A DNA stretch of 12,101 bases from Pseudomonadota bacterium. Its GTDB lineage: Bacteria > Pseudomonadota > Alphaproteobacteria > Rhizobiales > Xanthobacteraceae. Each line of letters opens with the position of its first letter. Position 1 is the stretch's first letter. The notes below the pieces were generated by a model. That model ran no database searches, was not told the origin of the DNA, and saw nothing but the letters and a program-made list of their open reading frames with translations. The DNA lies in NCBI GenBank assembly GCA_023442085.1, contig JAEZMT010000341.1:1-12101 (forward strand), in the 5' to 3' direction. This document shows, piece by piece, positions 5,775-12,101 of this stretch. A program made the translations under genes and the position numbers.

Positions 5775-7070
5775 ATGTCTGAAGTCAGCCCTGCCGCGCC
5801 GCCGCGGCCGACGGGCCGTCGCTGGTCCTGGACGGATCCCAAGCTGCGGTCGCAGGTGATCCAGATCACCGTCGCGATCATCCTCGTCTGGCTGCTGTGG
5901 TCGTTCTATTCCAACGCCCAGTCCAACCTCGCCAGGCTCGGCATCGCCTCAGGCTTCGGCTTTCTCGACAATCGCGCCGGCTTCGCCATCAGCCAGACGC
6001 TGGTCCCCTACAACGAATCCATGTCCTACGGCCGCGCCTTCCTGGTCGGTCTGCTCAACACCCTTCTCGTCGCCTTCCTCGGCATCATCCTCGCCACCCT
6101 CATCGGCTTCCTGATGGGCGTGGCCCGGCTGTCGAAGAACGTGGTCATCAAGGCGCTGGCCTCGGCGTATGTGGAGATCACCCGCAACCTGCCGCCGCTG
6201 TTCCAGATCATGTTCTGGTACCTCGCCGTGCTGGCAGCCCTGCCCGGCCCCCGCCAGAGCTGGGGTTTCGGCCTGCAGCCGATGTTCAGCGCCATCGGTT
6301 CGGGGCTGTCGTCCATCGGCCTCGGCTTCCTGGGCGACCCGCTCTCGGCCTATGCGGCCACCCTCGCCGCGCCGGGGGTGTTCATCAACAATCGCGGCCT
6401 CGTGGTGCCGCGCCCGATCTTCGAGGACGGCTCCATGGCCATCCTCTATGCCCTCATCGCCGCCTTCGTCTTGAGCTTCCTGCTCGCACGTTGGGCAAAG
6501 AAGCGGCGGGAGGCCACGGGGCGCTTCTTCCCCGTCTTCTGGACCTCGCTGGGCCTCATCATCGTGCTGCCGCTCCTCGCCTCGGCGGCGATGGGCTTCC
6601 CCGTGGGGGTCGAGAAACCGGAGCTGCGCGGCTTCAACTTCGCCGGCGGCCTGCGCGTCATCCCCGAGTTCGTCTCGCTGCTGCTGGCGCTCTCCATCTA
6701 CACCGGCGGCTTCATCGCCGAGATCGTGCGCTCGGGCATCCTGGCGGTGTCCAAGGGCCAGACGGAGGCGGCCCACTCCCTCGGCCTGCGCAACGGGCCG
6801 ACGCTGCGCCTCGTCATCATCCCGCAGGCCATGCGGGTGATCGTGCCGCCGCTGACCAGCCAGTATCTCAACCTCACCAAGAACTCATCGCTGGGCGTCG
6901 CAGTGGGGTATCCGGATCTGTTCGCCGTGTTCGCCGGCACCACGCTCAACCAGACCGGACAGGCCATCGAGATCATCGCCATCATCATGGCGGTCTATCT
7001 CACCATCTCCATCGTCACCTCGGCGATCATGGGCTGGTACAACAAGCGCGTCGCGCTGGTGGAGCGGTGA
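5775..7070 (+). CDS. aapQ: General L-amino acid ABC transporter, permease subunit
   Basis: AapQ is one of the two inner-membrane subunits that form the amino-acid channel. The protein has 431 residues, with a polar N-terminus (1-28) and then multiple membrane segments, the first at about 30-46. FLDNRAGFAISQ (63-74), EITRNLPPLFQIMFWY (134-149) and LPGPRQSW (156-163) are typical AapQ blocks. The EAA loop that docks on the ATPase is at 331-358 (EAAHSLGLRNGPTLRLVIIP). Residues 163-200, between LPGPRQS and FINNRGLVVP, appear to be an extra Gly/Leu-rich stretch; Rhizobium AapQ is close to 400 residues as I remember it. The ribosome site is poor: GGGGG four nt before the ATG, behind hairpin 3. Only one base separates its stop from the aapM start, so the two permeases should be co-translated. 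Confidence 0.94.
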   Translation: MSEVSPAAPPRPTGRRWSWTDPKLRSQVIQITVAIILVWLLWSFYSNAQSNLARLGIASGFGFLDNRAGFAISQTLVPYNESMSYGRAFLVGLLNTLLVAFLGIILATLIGFLMGVARLSKNVVIKALASAYVEITRNLPPLFQIMFWYLAVLAALPGPRQSWGFGLQPMFSAIGSGLSSIGLGFLGDPLSAYAATLAAPGVFINNRGLVVPRPIFEDGSMAILYALIAAFVLSFLLARWAKKRREATGRFFPVFWTSLGLIIVLPLLASAAMGFPVGVEKPELRGFNFAGGLRVIPEFVSLLLALSIYTGGFIAEIVRSGILAVSKGQTEAAHSLGLRNGPTLRLVIIPQAMRVIVPPLTSQYLNLTKNSSLGVAVGYPDLFAVFAGTTLNQTGQAIEIIAIIMAVYLTISIVTSAIMGWYNKRVALVER

Positions 7071-7071
7071 C

Positions 7072-8481
7072 ATGACGGACATCTCCGCCCCCGGCTCCTC
7101 CATCACCCCGGCGACGCCTTTCGTCGCCACGGCGTTCCACGAGCCCCAGCCGGCCCCGGTCGCGACCCGTGGGCCCATCCTGTGGGCGCGCCAGCACCTG
7201 TTCGGCTCCGTGCCCCAGGTGCTGCTGACGCTGTTCGGCCTGTGGCTGCTCTATGTCACCGTGCCGCCGCTGATCAAATTCTTCCTGATCGATGCGGTGT
7301 GGACCGGCACCAACCGCGACGCCTGCCTCGCCGAGAAGGTGGGGCGGCCGGTGGGTGCGTGCTGGCCTTTCATCTGGGCCAAGCTCGACCAGCTCATCTA
7401 CGGCTTCTATCCGGCCAGCGAGCGCTGGCGGGTGAATGTGGTGTACTGGCTCGGCGCCCTGCTGCTGCTGCCGCTGCTCATCCAGAGCCTGCCGTACAAG
7501 CGGCTCAACGCCATCCTCTTCTTCGGCGCCTATCCGGTGGTCGCATTCGTGCTGCTCACCGGCGGCAACCTCGATCTCCAGCGCTTCGTGCTCGGCTGGC
7601 TCGGCGTCAACTTCTCCGCCCTCGGCGGCCCGCAGGGATTGAGGACCGGCTTCTGGATCGACTACGCCCTCTCCACCGTACTCCTGACCGCCATCGCCTA
7701 CGGCATCTCCCGCTTTCTCGCGGGGCCGGAGGGTGGGCGCTCGTCGGCGAAGACGACGCTGAGCATCCTCGGCGTGCTGGCGGTGGTGCTGCTGGCGGTG
7801 GACATCGACGTGGGTCTTCCCCAGGTCGAGACGCGCCTGTGGGGCGGCCTTCTGGTGACGCTGGTGATCGCCGTCACGGGCATCACCGTCTCGCTCCCCT
7901 TCGGCATCCTCCTCGCCCTCGGCCGGCGATCGAAGCTGCCGCTGGTGAAGTGGCTGTGCATCATCTTCATCGAGTTCTGGCGCGGCGTGCCGCTCATCAC
8001 GGTGCTGTTCTTCGCCACCTACATGCTGCCGTTGTTCCTGCCCGGCCGCTTCACCATCGACGGGCTGCTGCGGGCGCTGGTGGGCGTCGCCTTGTTCGCC
8101 TCGGCCTATATGGCGGAGGTGGTGCGCGGCGGCCTGCAGGCAATCCCCAAGGGCCAGTATGAGGGCGCCATGGCGGTGGGTCTGCGCTCGGGGCTCATGA
8201 TGCGCCTCGTCGTGCTGCCGCAGGCGCTGAAGCTTGTGATCCCGGGCATCGTCAACAACTTCATCGGCCTGTTCAAGGATACGACGCTGGTGCTGATCGT
8301 CTCGATCTTCGACCTGCTCGGCTCCATGCGTGCCGCGTTCACCGATCCCAACTGGGCCTCGCCCACCACCCTGTTCACCGGCTTCGGCTTCGCCGGAATC
8401 ATCTACTTCGTCTTCTGCTTCGGCATGTCCCGGTATTCGATGGCGCTGGAGAAGCGCCTCGATCGGGCTCACCGGCACTGA
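7072..8481 (+). CDS. aapM: General L-amino acid ABC transporter, permease subunit (enlarged)
   Basis: AapM is the second permease of the transporter. The protein has 469 residues. FFLIDAVWTGTNRDAC (70-85), YPASERWRV (113-121) and SLPYKRLNAILFF (139-151) are hallmarks of AapM. A conserved core follows from LPQVETRLWGGLLVTL (249-264) to the C-terminus, including GILLALGRRSK (278-288), EFWRGVPLITVLFF (301-314) and the EAA loop at 364-391. Between TGG (163-165) and LPQVETRLWG, Rhizobium AapM, about 384 residues as I remember it, has only a few residues; here about 80 residues (166-248) intervene, including two hydrophobic stretches at about 195-212 and 229-244. The reading frame is intact throughout. 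The ribosome site GGAG lies inside the aapQ end. aapP starts 14 nt downstream. Confidence 0.93.
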   Translation: MTDISAPGSSITPATPFVATAFHEPQPAPVATRGPILWARQHLFGSVPQVLLTLFGLWLLYVTVPPLIKFFLIDAVWTGTNRDACLAEKVGRPVGACWPFIWAKLDQLIYGFYPASERWRVNVVYWLGALLLLPLLIQSLPYKRLNAILFFGAYPVVAFVLLTGGNLDLQRFVLGWLGVNFSALGGPQGLRTGFWIDYALSTVLLTAIAYGISRFLAGPEGGRSSAKTTLSILGVLAVVLLAVDIDVGLPQVETRLWGGLLVTLVIAVTGITVSLPFGILLALGRRSKLPLVKWLCIIFIEFWRGVPLITVLFFATYMLPLFLPGRFTIDGLLRALVGVALFASAYMAEVVRGGLQAIPKGQYEGAMAVGLRSGLMMRLVVLPQALKLVIPGIVNNFIGLFKDTTLVLIVSIFDLLGSMRAAFTDPNWASPTTLFTGFGFAGIIYFVFCFGMSRYSMALEKRLDRAHRH

Positions 8482-8495
8482 GAGGGGCAACACAC

Positions 8496-9272
8496 GTGAG
8501 CGCAGATCCCATCATCGCCGCCGACGAGGCGACCGCCCCCAGGATCGCCGTCGAAATGACCGGCGTGAACAAGTGGTACGGGGACTTCCACGTCCTGCGT
8601 GACGTGAACCTGACCGTGGAGCGGGGCGAGCGCCTCGTCATCTGCGGGCCGTCCGGCTCCGGCAAGTCCACCCTCATCCGCTGCATCAACCGTCTGGAGG
8701 AGCACCAGAAAGGCCGCATCGTGGTGGACGGCATCGAGCTGACCGACGACCTCAAGCGCATCGACGAGGTGCGCCGCGAGGTGGGCATGTGCTTCCAGCA
8801 CTTCAACCTGTTCCCGCACCTCACCATCCTCGAGAACTGCACGCTTGCCCCCATGTGGGTGCGCAAGATGCCGAAGAAGGAGGCCGAGGATCTGGCGATG
8901 CACTTCCTTGAGAAGGTGAAGATCCCCCACCAGGCCCACAAATATCCCGGCCAGCTCTCCGGAGGCCAGCAGCAGCGCGTCGCCATCGCCCGCGCGCTCT
9001 GCATGCGCCCCCGCATCATGCTGTTCGACGAACCGACCTCGGCCCTCGACCCGGAGATGGTGAAGGAGGTGCTGGACACCATGGTCTCGCTCGCCCAGGA
9101 CGGCATGACCATGCTGTGCGTGACCCATGAAATGGGCTTCGCGCGTCAGGTGGCGAACCGGGTGATCTTCATGGATGCCGGGCAGATCGTGGAGATGAAC
9201 GAGCCCAACGCCTTCTTCTCCAACCCCCAGCACGAGCGGACCAAGCTGTTCCTCAGCCAGATCCTGCACTGA
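8496..9272 (+). CDS. aapP: General L-amino acid ABC transporter, ATP-binding subunit
   Basis: AapP hydrolyses ATP at the inner face of the membrane to drive uptake through AapQM. The 258-residue length is usual for polar amino-acid ATPases. All motifs are present: Walker A GPSGSGKST (51-59), Q-loop Q101 in CFQHFNLFPH, signature LSGGQQQR (154-161), Walker B IMLFDEP (174-180), D-loop SALD (182-185) and switch histidine H211. NPQHERTKLFLSQIL at the end is typical of the GlnQ/AapP group. The GTG at 8496 is preceded by GAGAGGGG at good distance; conserved sequence begins only near residue 18, so the exact start is less certain than the gene. It is the last gene of the operon; hairpins follow. Confidence 0.96.
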   Translation: MSADPIIAADEATAPRIAVEMTGVNKWYGDFHVLRDVNLTVERGERLVICGPSGSGKSTLIRCINRLEEHQKGRIVVDGIELTDDLKRIDEVRREVGMCFQHFNLFPHLTILENCTLAPMWVRKMPKKEAEDLAMHFLEKVKIPHQAHKYPGQLSGGQQQRVAIARALCMRPRIMLFDEPTSALDPEMVKEVLDTMVSLAQDGMTMLCVTHEMGFARQVANRVIFMDAGQIVEMNEPNAFFSNPQHERTKLFLSQILH

Positions 9273-9319
9273 GGGACGTCCCTATTTGTTCGCCTCCCGC
9301 TGAAAATCCGGCGGAGGCG
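9272..9319 (+). terminator. Hairpin region after aapP, possible end of the aap operon
   Basis: The palindrome AGGGACGTCCCT (9272-9283) is followed by ATTTGTT, a short terminator-like arrangement. A stronger stem follows at 9291-9319: CGCCTCC pairs with GGAGGCG, plus two further base pairs past a bulged C, with a 10-nt loop. Neither has a long uridine run. The 79-nt gap is convergent, so the structure may serve both strands. Confidence 0.4.
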
Positions 9320-9351
9320 ACGGCGCAAGCCCTCTCGACTGCCGTCTCGAC

Positions 9352-9681
9352 CTAGGTCACCGCCCGGTTCGCCCGCCGCTCGCGGAGGGCAAACTGGAGG
9401 TTGCGGATGTAGATGAAGGTGGAGAGCGCCTGTCCGGCGATGAACACCGGATCCTTGCGGTAGATGGCATAGACCAGCAGCAGCGTGCCGCCGCCGAGGG
9501 AAAAGGTCCAGAAGGCGAAGGGGATGACAGAGCGCTGCGCGCGCTCGCTGGCGATCCACTGCACCACGAAGCGCATGGTGAACATGAACTGCGCGACGAG
9601 GCCGAGGGCCACCCACCAATCGAATTGGTCGATGAACACCTCGTGGAGGTAGTTGCCGATCTCCGACAGGTAATAGACCAT
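9352..9681 (-). CDS. LAB_N (lipid A biosynthesis N-terminal domain) small membrane protein
   Basis: This is a 109-residue protein with three predicted membrane segments (about 22-42, 54-74, 78-98). The pattern DWWVALGLVAQFMF, QWIASERAQRSVIPFAFW, SLGGGTLLLVYAIYRKDPVFIAGQ and FIYIRNL is that of the LAB_N domain, named for its fusion to some LpxB proteins although this protein has no LpxB catalytic domain. The family resembles PQ-loop/SemiSWEET half-transporters, so a role in moving or presenting a lipid-linked sugar is plausible but inferred. The start at 9681 is supported by GGAG eight nt upstream and by the TGATG overlap with the stop of the glycosyltransferase gene; a longer in-frame start near 9762 would overlap that gene and add non-conserved residues. 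The last gene of the cluster. Confidence 0.85.
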   Translation of the reverse strand: MVYYLSEIGNYLHEVFIDQFDWWVALGLVAQFMFTMRFVVQWIASERAQRSVIPFAFWTFSLGGGTLLLVYAIYRKDPVFIAGQALSTFIYIRNLQFALRERRANRAVT

Positions 9682-10427
9682 CAACCGCGCTCCACCACCC
9701 GCGGCACGCGCCGCCTGTGGACCAGCCAGAACACGCCGAACATGTCGGCGATGCCCACCCACAGCCGGTTCCAGAAGCCGTATTTCGACACGCCGTGCCA
9801 GCGCTCGCGATCCACCACCTTGACGGTTCGGATCTCATAACCCTCGCGCCGGACCAGCGCGGCCATGAAGCGATGCAGCCCGTCGAACAGGGGCAGGCGC
9901 AGATGAATTTCGCGGCGCACGATTTTGAGGCCGCAGCCCGTGTCGCGGGAGCCGTCGTTGAGCAGAGCGCGGCGGACCCGGTTGGCGAGGCGCGACTGGT
10001 AACGCTTGAAGGTCGTATCCTTCCGGCCCTGCCGCTCGCCCTGGACCATCCCGACAATGGGGCCGCCCTCATCCATGACGCGGACCATCTCCGGCAGATA
10101 GGCGGGATTGTTCTGCCCGTCGCCGTCGAGCAGCAGCAGAAGGTCACCGCGCGCCGCCCACGCGCCGGTGTCCACGCCGGCGGACTTCCCGCAGGCCTTC
10201 TCGTGCACGAGAATCCGCAGATAAGGCCGCGTCTGCTGGGCCAGCCGCAGGTTGGCGAGGGTGGCGTCGGTGGAACCGTCGTCCACGAAGATCAGCTCGA
10301 ACGGTTCGAACGACAGCGCCGCATCGATCTCGTCGATGAGCGGCAGCACGTTGTCCGCCTCGTCCTTGACGGCGATGACCACCGAAAGGCGGGGTGCCGC
10401 GGCGGTTTCGGAGGAAAGGGAAGTCAC
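9681..10427 (-). CDS. Family-2 glycosyltransferase, polyprenyl-phosphate sugar synthase-like (DPM1/ArnC/RgtE type)
   Basis: It is predicted to transfer a sugar from a nucleotide-sugar to a polyprenyl phosphate on the inner face of the membrane. The protein has 248 residues. The N-terminal Rossmann-like GT-A half has LSVVIAVKDEADNV (14-27), VDDGSTD (48-54) and the metal-binding DGDGQNNP (101-108). DTGCGLKIVRR (162-172) and FDGLHRFMAAL (181-191) mark the prenyl-phosphate mannose/ArnC branch, and RWHGVSKYG (209-217) the acceptor loop. One hydrophobic stretch (222-236) ends the protein; the two C-terminal helices of GtrB/ArnC are absent, perhaps supplied by the LAB_N protein. The donor sugar cannot be read: in rhizobia RgtE of this type makes dodecaprenyl-phosphate galacturonate. 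The GTG start overlaps the PAP2 stop (GTGA) with GAGG eight nt upstream. Confidence 0.88.
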   Translation of the reverse strand: MTSLSSETAAAPRLSVVIAVKDEADNVLPLIDEIDAALSFEPFELIFVDDGSTDATLANLRLAQQTRPYLRILVHEKACGKSAGVDTGAWAARGDLLLLLDGDGQNNPAYLPEMVRVMDEGGPIVGMVQGERQGRKDTTFKRYQSRLANRVRRALLNDGSRDTGCGLKIVRREIHLRLPLFDGLHRFMAALVRREGYEIRTVKVVDRERWHGVSKYGFWNRLWVGIADMFGVFWLVHRRRVPRVVERG

Positions 10428-11389
10428 GGTCTCGCCTCTTCGGCTGGAACGGCGGTGCCCCCGTCCCTCGGCGGCGGCAAAGGCAGGCCGGCGCGCGCGG
10501 GGATGACGGGAGCGAGGAGACGGGCGAGCCGCCTGGCTGACGGCCCCGCCATGGGCACGATCGTGCCCGCCGCGTCAACTGCGAAGACGACGCGGCGGGC
10601 CGCGAACAGCTTCACGGTCCACAGGGCGGCCGCCGTGCCAAGCACCGCGCCGGCCACCACGTCGCTCGGATAATGGGAGCTCAGCACGATCCGGGTCGCG
10701 GCGATGGGGAAGGCCGCCAGCAGCAGGATCGTGCGCGCCCGCGGAAACAGCGCGGCAAAGGCCACGGCGGCGGCGAAGGTGGTGGTGGAGTGGCCCGACG
10801 GGAAAGACGCGAAGCTCGATTTCCAGATGAGGAAATCGAAGGTCATTTCCGGGTTCGGCCCCTTGATGTGCAGGGCCGCATGGGGTCGCGCCCGGCCAAG
10901 CGTGTGCTTGACGATGGCCACCAGCAGCCCCACCGGCGCGATGGCGAGAAACAGAAATCCGAGCCGCGCGGCCACGCTGGCGGCGATCTGCCGGCTGACG
11001 GCGTCGCCGGTGTTGGTGAGCATCAGCGCATAGGCGAGCCCGATGCCGAGCGGCCACAGCACCACCCCGCTGAAACCAAGGTCCGTGATGCGATCGGCGA
11101 AGATGACCAGCCAGGCGGGCAGCCGGAGCCTGAGGCCGATGGTCGCCGGATCCACGAGCAGCATGAGTGCCGCCACCACGGCCACGGCCAGGACGGCCAG
11201 CGCCAGCGCTTCCCAACGCCCGATCAGGCCGAGGCGCGGGCGCGGCACGCCGATGCGCCGGTCGCGCAGATAGGCGAGGCCCCGTCCGATGGACAGGAAC
11301 AACAATCCCGCCCCCTCCCCCACCCGGCGCAGCGCCGCCACCGGGTCGGCGGAGCGAGCAGCGCCGCCGGCCTGTCCGTCGCCGGTCAA
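10424..11389 (-). CDS. PAP2-family membrane phosphatase
   Basis: This is a 321-residue integral membrane phosphatase. All three PAP2 catalytic motifs are present: K161-x6-R168-P169 (KHTLGRARP), PSGH at 197-200 and R233-x5-H239-x3-D243 (TRIVLSSHYPSD). Membrane segments lie at about 61-79, 105-124, 144-161, 203-216, 220-236 and 245-262. The family dephosphorylates lipid substrates such as undecaprenyl diphosphate or lipid A phosphates (LpxE/LpxF). The TTG at 11389 is the likely start: it overlaps the stop of the upstream gene (TTGA), and GAGG lies seven nt before it. A GTG about 20 codons later is an alternative, and the frame stays open much further upstream only inside the neighbouring gene. 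The last 30 residues (VIPARAGLPLPPP...) look like translated repeat DNA rather than conserved protein. Confidence 0.87.
   Translation of the reverse strand: MTGDGQAGGAARSADPVAALRRVGEGAGLLFLSIGRGLAYLRDRRIGVPRPRLGLIGRWEALALAVLAVAVVAALMLLVDPATIGLRLRLPAWLVIFADRITDLGFSGVVLWPLGIGLAYALMLTNTGDAVSRQIAASVAARLGFLFLAIAPVGLLVAIVKHTLGRARPHAALHIKGPNPEMTFDFLIWKSSFASFPSGHSTTTFAAAVAFAALFPRARTILLLAAFPIAATRIVLSSHYPSDVVAGAVLGTAAALWTVKLFAARRVVFAVDAAGTIVPMAGPSARRLARLLAPVIPARAGLPLPPPRDGGTAVPAEEARP
10455..10512 (-). repeat. Possible remnant of an interspersed repeat inside the 3' end of the PAP2 gene
   Basis: The minus strand reads CCCGTCATCCCCGCGCGCGC at its beginning and ends in GACGGG, so CCCGTC/GACGGG (10505-10510 and 10460-10465) form outer 6-bp arms. 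GTCATCCCCGCG- sequences are common in dispersed palindromic repeats of proteobacteria and typically translate to VIPARAG, as here. Only one copy is in the window, so repetition is not shown. Confidence 0.3.
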
Positions 11390-12101
11390 GATCCGGCCTC
11401 GTCGGAGCGGAAGACGGTGATGGAGGTCGGCCGGCCGCCGTTGTAGGTGAAGCCGGAGATGGTGGCGACGGCGTGGTATTTCAGGGCCAGCGCGTTCGCG
11501 TGCTTCTCGAAGGCCGGGGTGAAGCGCTCGTCGATAAAGGCCAGCGCGCACCCGCCCTTCTTGAGCAAGGCCGCGGCTTCGTGGGGCAGGCCGTAATTGA
11601 TCTGCGTTCCCACGAGGAAAACGAGGCTCGGTTCCTGATAGGGGAAGGAGGCGACCTGTGCGGCCGGGCAGCCCTGCTGGCGCACTACGGCGGCGAGGCG
11701 TTCGGAAATCCACAGCGCCCGCATCTGCGGCAGCATCACCTGCCACGCAGCGAGATAGAGCAGCAGCGCACCGGCCAGCGCGGTGAGGAATGCCCCTTCG
11801 ATGCCGACGCGCGCGAACGATCGCGCGGCCCACCACAGCAAGATGACGCCGAGCAGCAGCAGCGGCCACGCCGCAAGCCCGAATCCGCTGCCGAAATACA
11901 GATAGGCTCCGCCCAGGGCCAGAGACACGGCCACGGCAAAGCCCGGCCAGAACCACACGAACCCGGCGAGCCGCGAGCCCGCCTGCGCCAGCCCGCCCCG
12001 CTCGATGGCGAGCGCGGAAAGGATGGCGAGCGCCGGATAGACCGGCAGCACATAGTGCGGGAGCTTTGTGACCGCGATCTCGAAGATCACCCAGCTCGGC
12101 A
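11386..12101 (-). CDS. C-terminal part of an ArnT/PMT-like membrane glycosyltransferase (5' end outside window)
   Basis: About 238 codons are visible; the frame is open to the right edge, so the start and the catalytic first loop are missing. The first residues, PSWVIFEIAVTKLPHYVLPV, are the characteristic block of ArnT-like PMT/GT83 transferases, in which a periplasmic-side enzyme takes a sugar from a polyprenyl-phosphate donor and adds it to lipid A, LPS core or protein. Four hydrophobic segments follow (roughly codons 20-40, 48-66, 68-87 and 97-115), then a soluble C-terminal domain of about 115 residues (ASFPYQEPSLVFLVG, LKKGGCALAFIDE, TISGFTYNGGRP). The GTG at 12090 lies inside the conserved block and is not the real start. 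It is the first visible gene of the cluster; its TGA overlaps the PAP2 start. The sugar and acceptor cannot be read. Confidence 0.87.
   Translation of the reverse strand, partial: PSWVIFEIAVTKLPHYVLPVYPALAILSALAIERGGLAQAGSRLAGFVWFWPGFAVAVSLALGGAYLYFGSGFGLAAWPLLLLGVILLWWAARSFARVGIEGAFLTALAGALLLYLAAWQVMLPQMRALWISERLAAVVRQQGCPAAQVASFPYQEPSLVFLVGTQINYGLPHEAAALLKKGGCALAFIDERFTPAFEKHANALALKYHAVATISGFTYNGGRPTSITVFRSDEAGS

Noticed and set aside
7072..8481. Frameshift or sequencing error as the reason for the long AapM
   Set aside because: The reading frame is continuous, the extra segment is hydrophobic and membrane-like in this frame, and conserved blocks on both sides are in the same frame.
7027..8493. 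Minus-strand open frame of 488 codons opposite aapM
   Set aside because: It is a full mirror of a well-supported gene; its composition (runs of E, H, Q, R) is typical of antisense translation of membrane-protein codons.
11390..11956. Upstream extension of the PAP2 frame, giving 510 codons
   Set aside because: It lies entirely over the ArnT-like gene, whose C-terminal sequence is coherent; the TTGA overlap with a GAGG site explains the true start.
1..12101. tRNA/rRNA genes, CRISPR arrays, insertion sequences, integrases or phage genes
   Set aside because: None was seen on either strand; the window is almost fully occupied by ordinary coding sequence with gaps under 180 nt.

Overview
The window is a compact, very GC-rich piece of chromosome with overlapping or closely packed genes. 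Several families point to an alphaproteobacterium of the order Rhizobiales (Hyphomicrobiales): a SPOR-tailed protein that looks like a D-Ala-D-Ala carboxypeptidase, a vWA/J-domain pair, a complete aapJQMP amino-acid transporter and a LAB_N/GT2/PAP2/ArnT-like gene cluster. My best guess is a Xanthobacteraceae-like organism. That rests on remembered family resemblance, not on a search. There is no sign of a mobile element, RNA gene, CRISPR array or phage.

Layout from left to right. Positions 1-426 (+) hold the C-terminus of a SPOR-domain cell-wall protein. Facing it on the minus strand are a membrane-anchored J-domain protein (442-1161) and, upstream of it, a vWA-domain protein (1232-1966), probably one transcript. 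panC (2116-2961, +; pantothenate/CoA synthesis) is divergent from the vWA gene. It converges on a 64-residue single-pass membrane protein (2976-3170, -), whose leader carries a perfect 9-bp inverted repeat reaching into the Shine-Dalgarno and a possible EcfG-type stress promoter. Upstream of that, in the same direction, is metC (3248-4462, -; cystathionine beta-lyase).

Divergent from metC is the aapJQMP operon (4639-9272, +), an ABC importer for a broad range of L-amino acids. It consists of a periplasmic binding protein, two permeases and an ATPase. A 125-nt gap with three hairpins separates aapJ from aapQMP, the layout expected when the binding protein is made in excess. Both permeases look longer than the Rhizobium prototypes as I remember them, AapM by about 80 residues.

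The right part (9352-12101, -) is a tightly coupled four-gene cluster, its first gene cut by the window edge: an ArnT/PMT-like membrane glycosyltransferase, a PAP2 phosphatase, a DPM1/ArnC/RgtE-like family-2 glycosyltransferase and a 109-residue LAB_N membrane protein. Each junction is a stop/start overlap (TTGA, GTGA, TGATG). Together they look like a near-complete pathway that charges a polyprenyl phosphate with a sugar, flips it, transfers the sugar to an envelope acceptor such as lipid A or LPS core, and removes a phosphate from the acceptor or the carrier. This cluster is the most interesting unit of the window.
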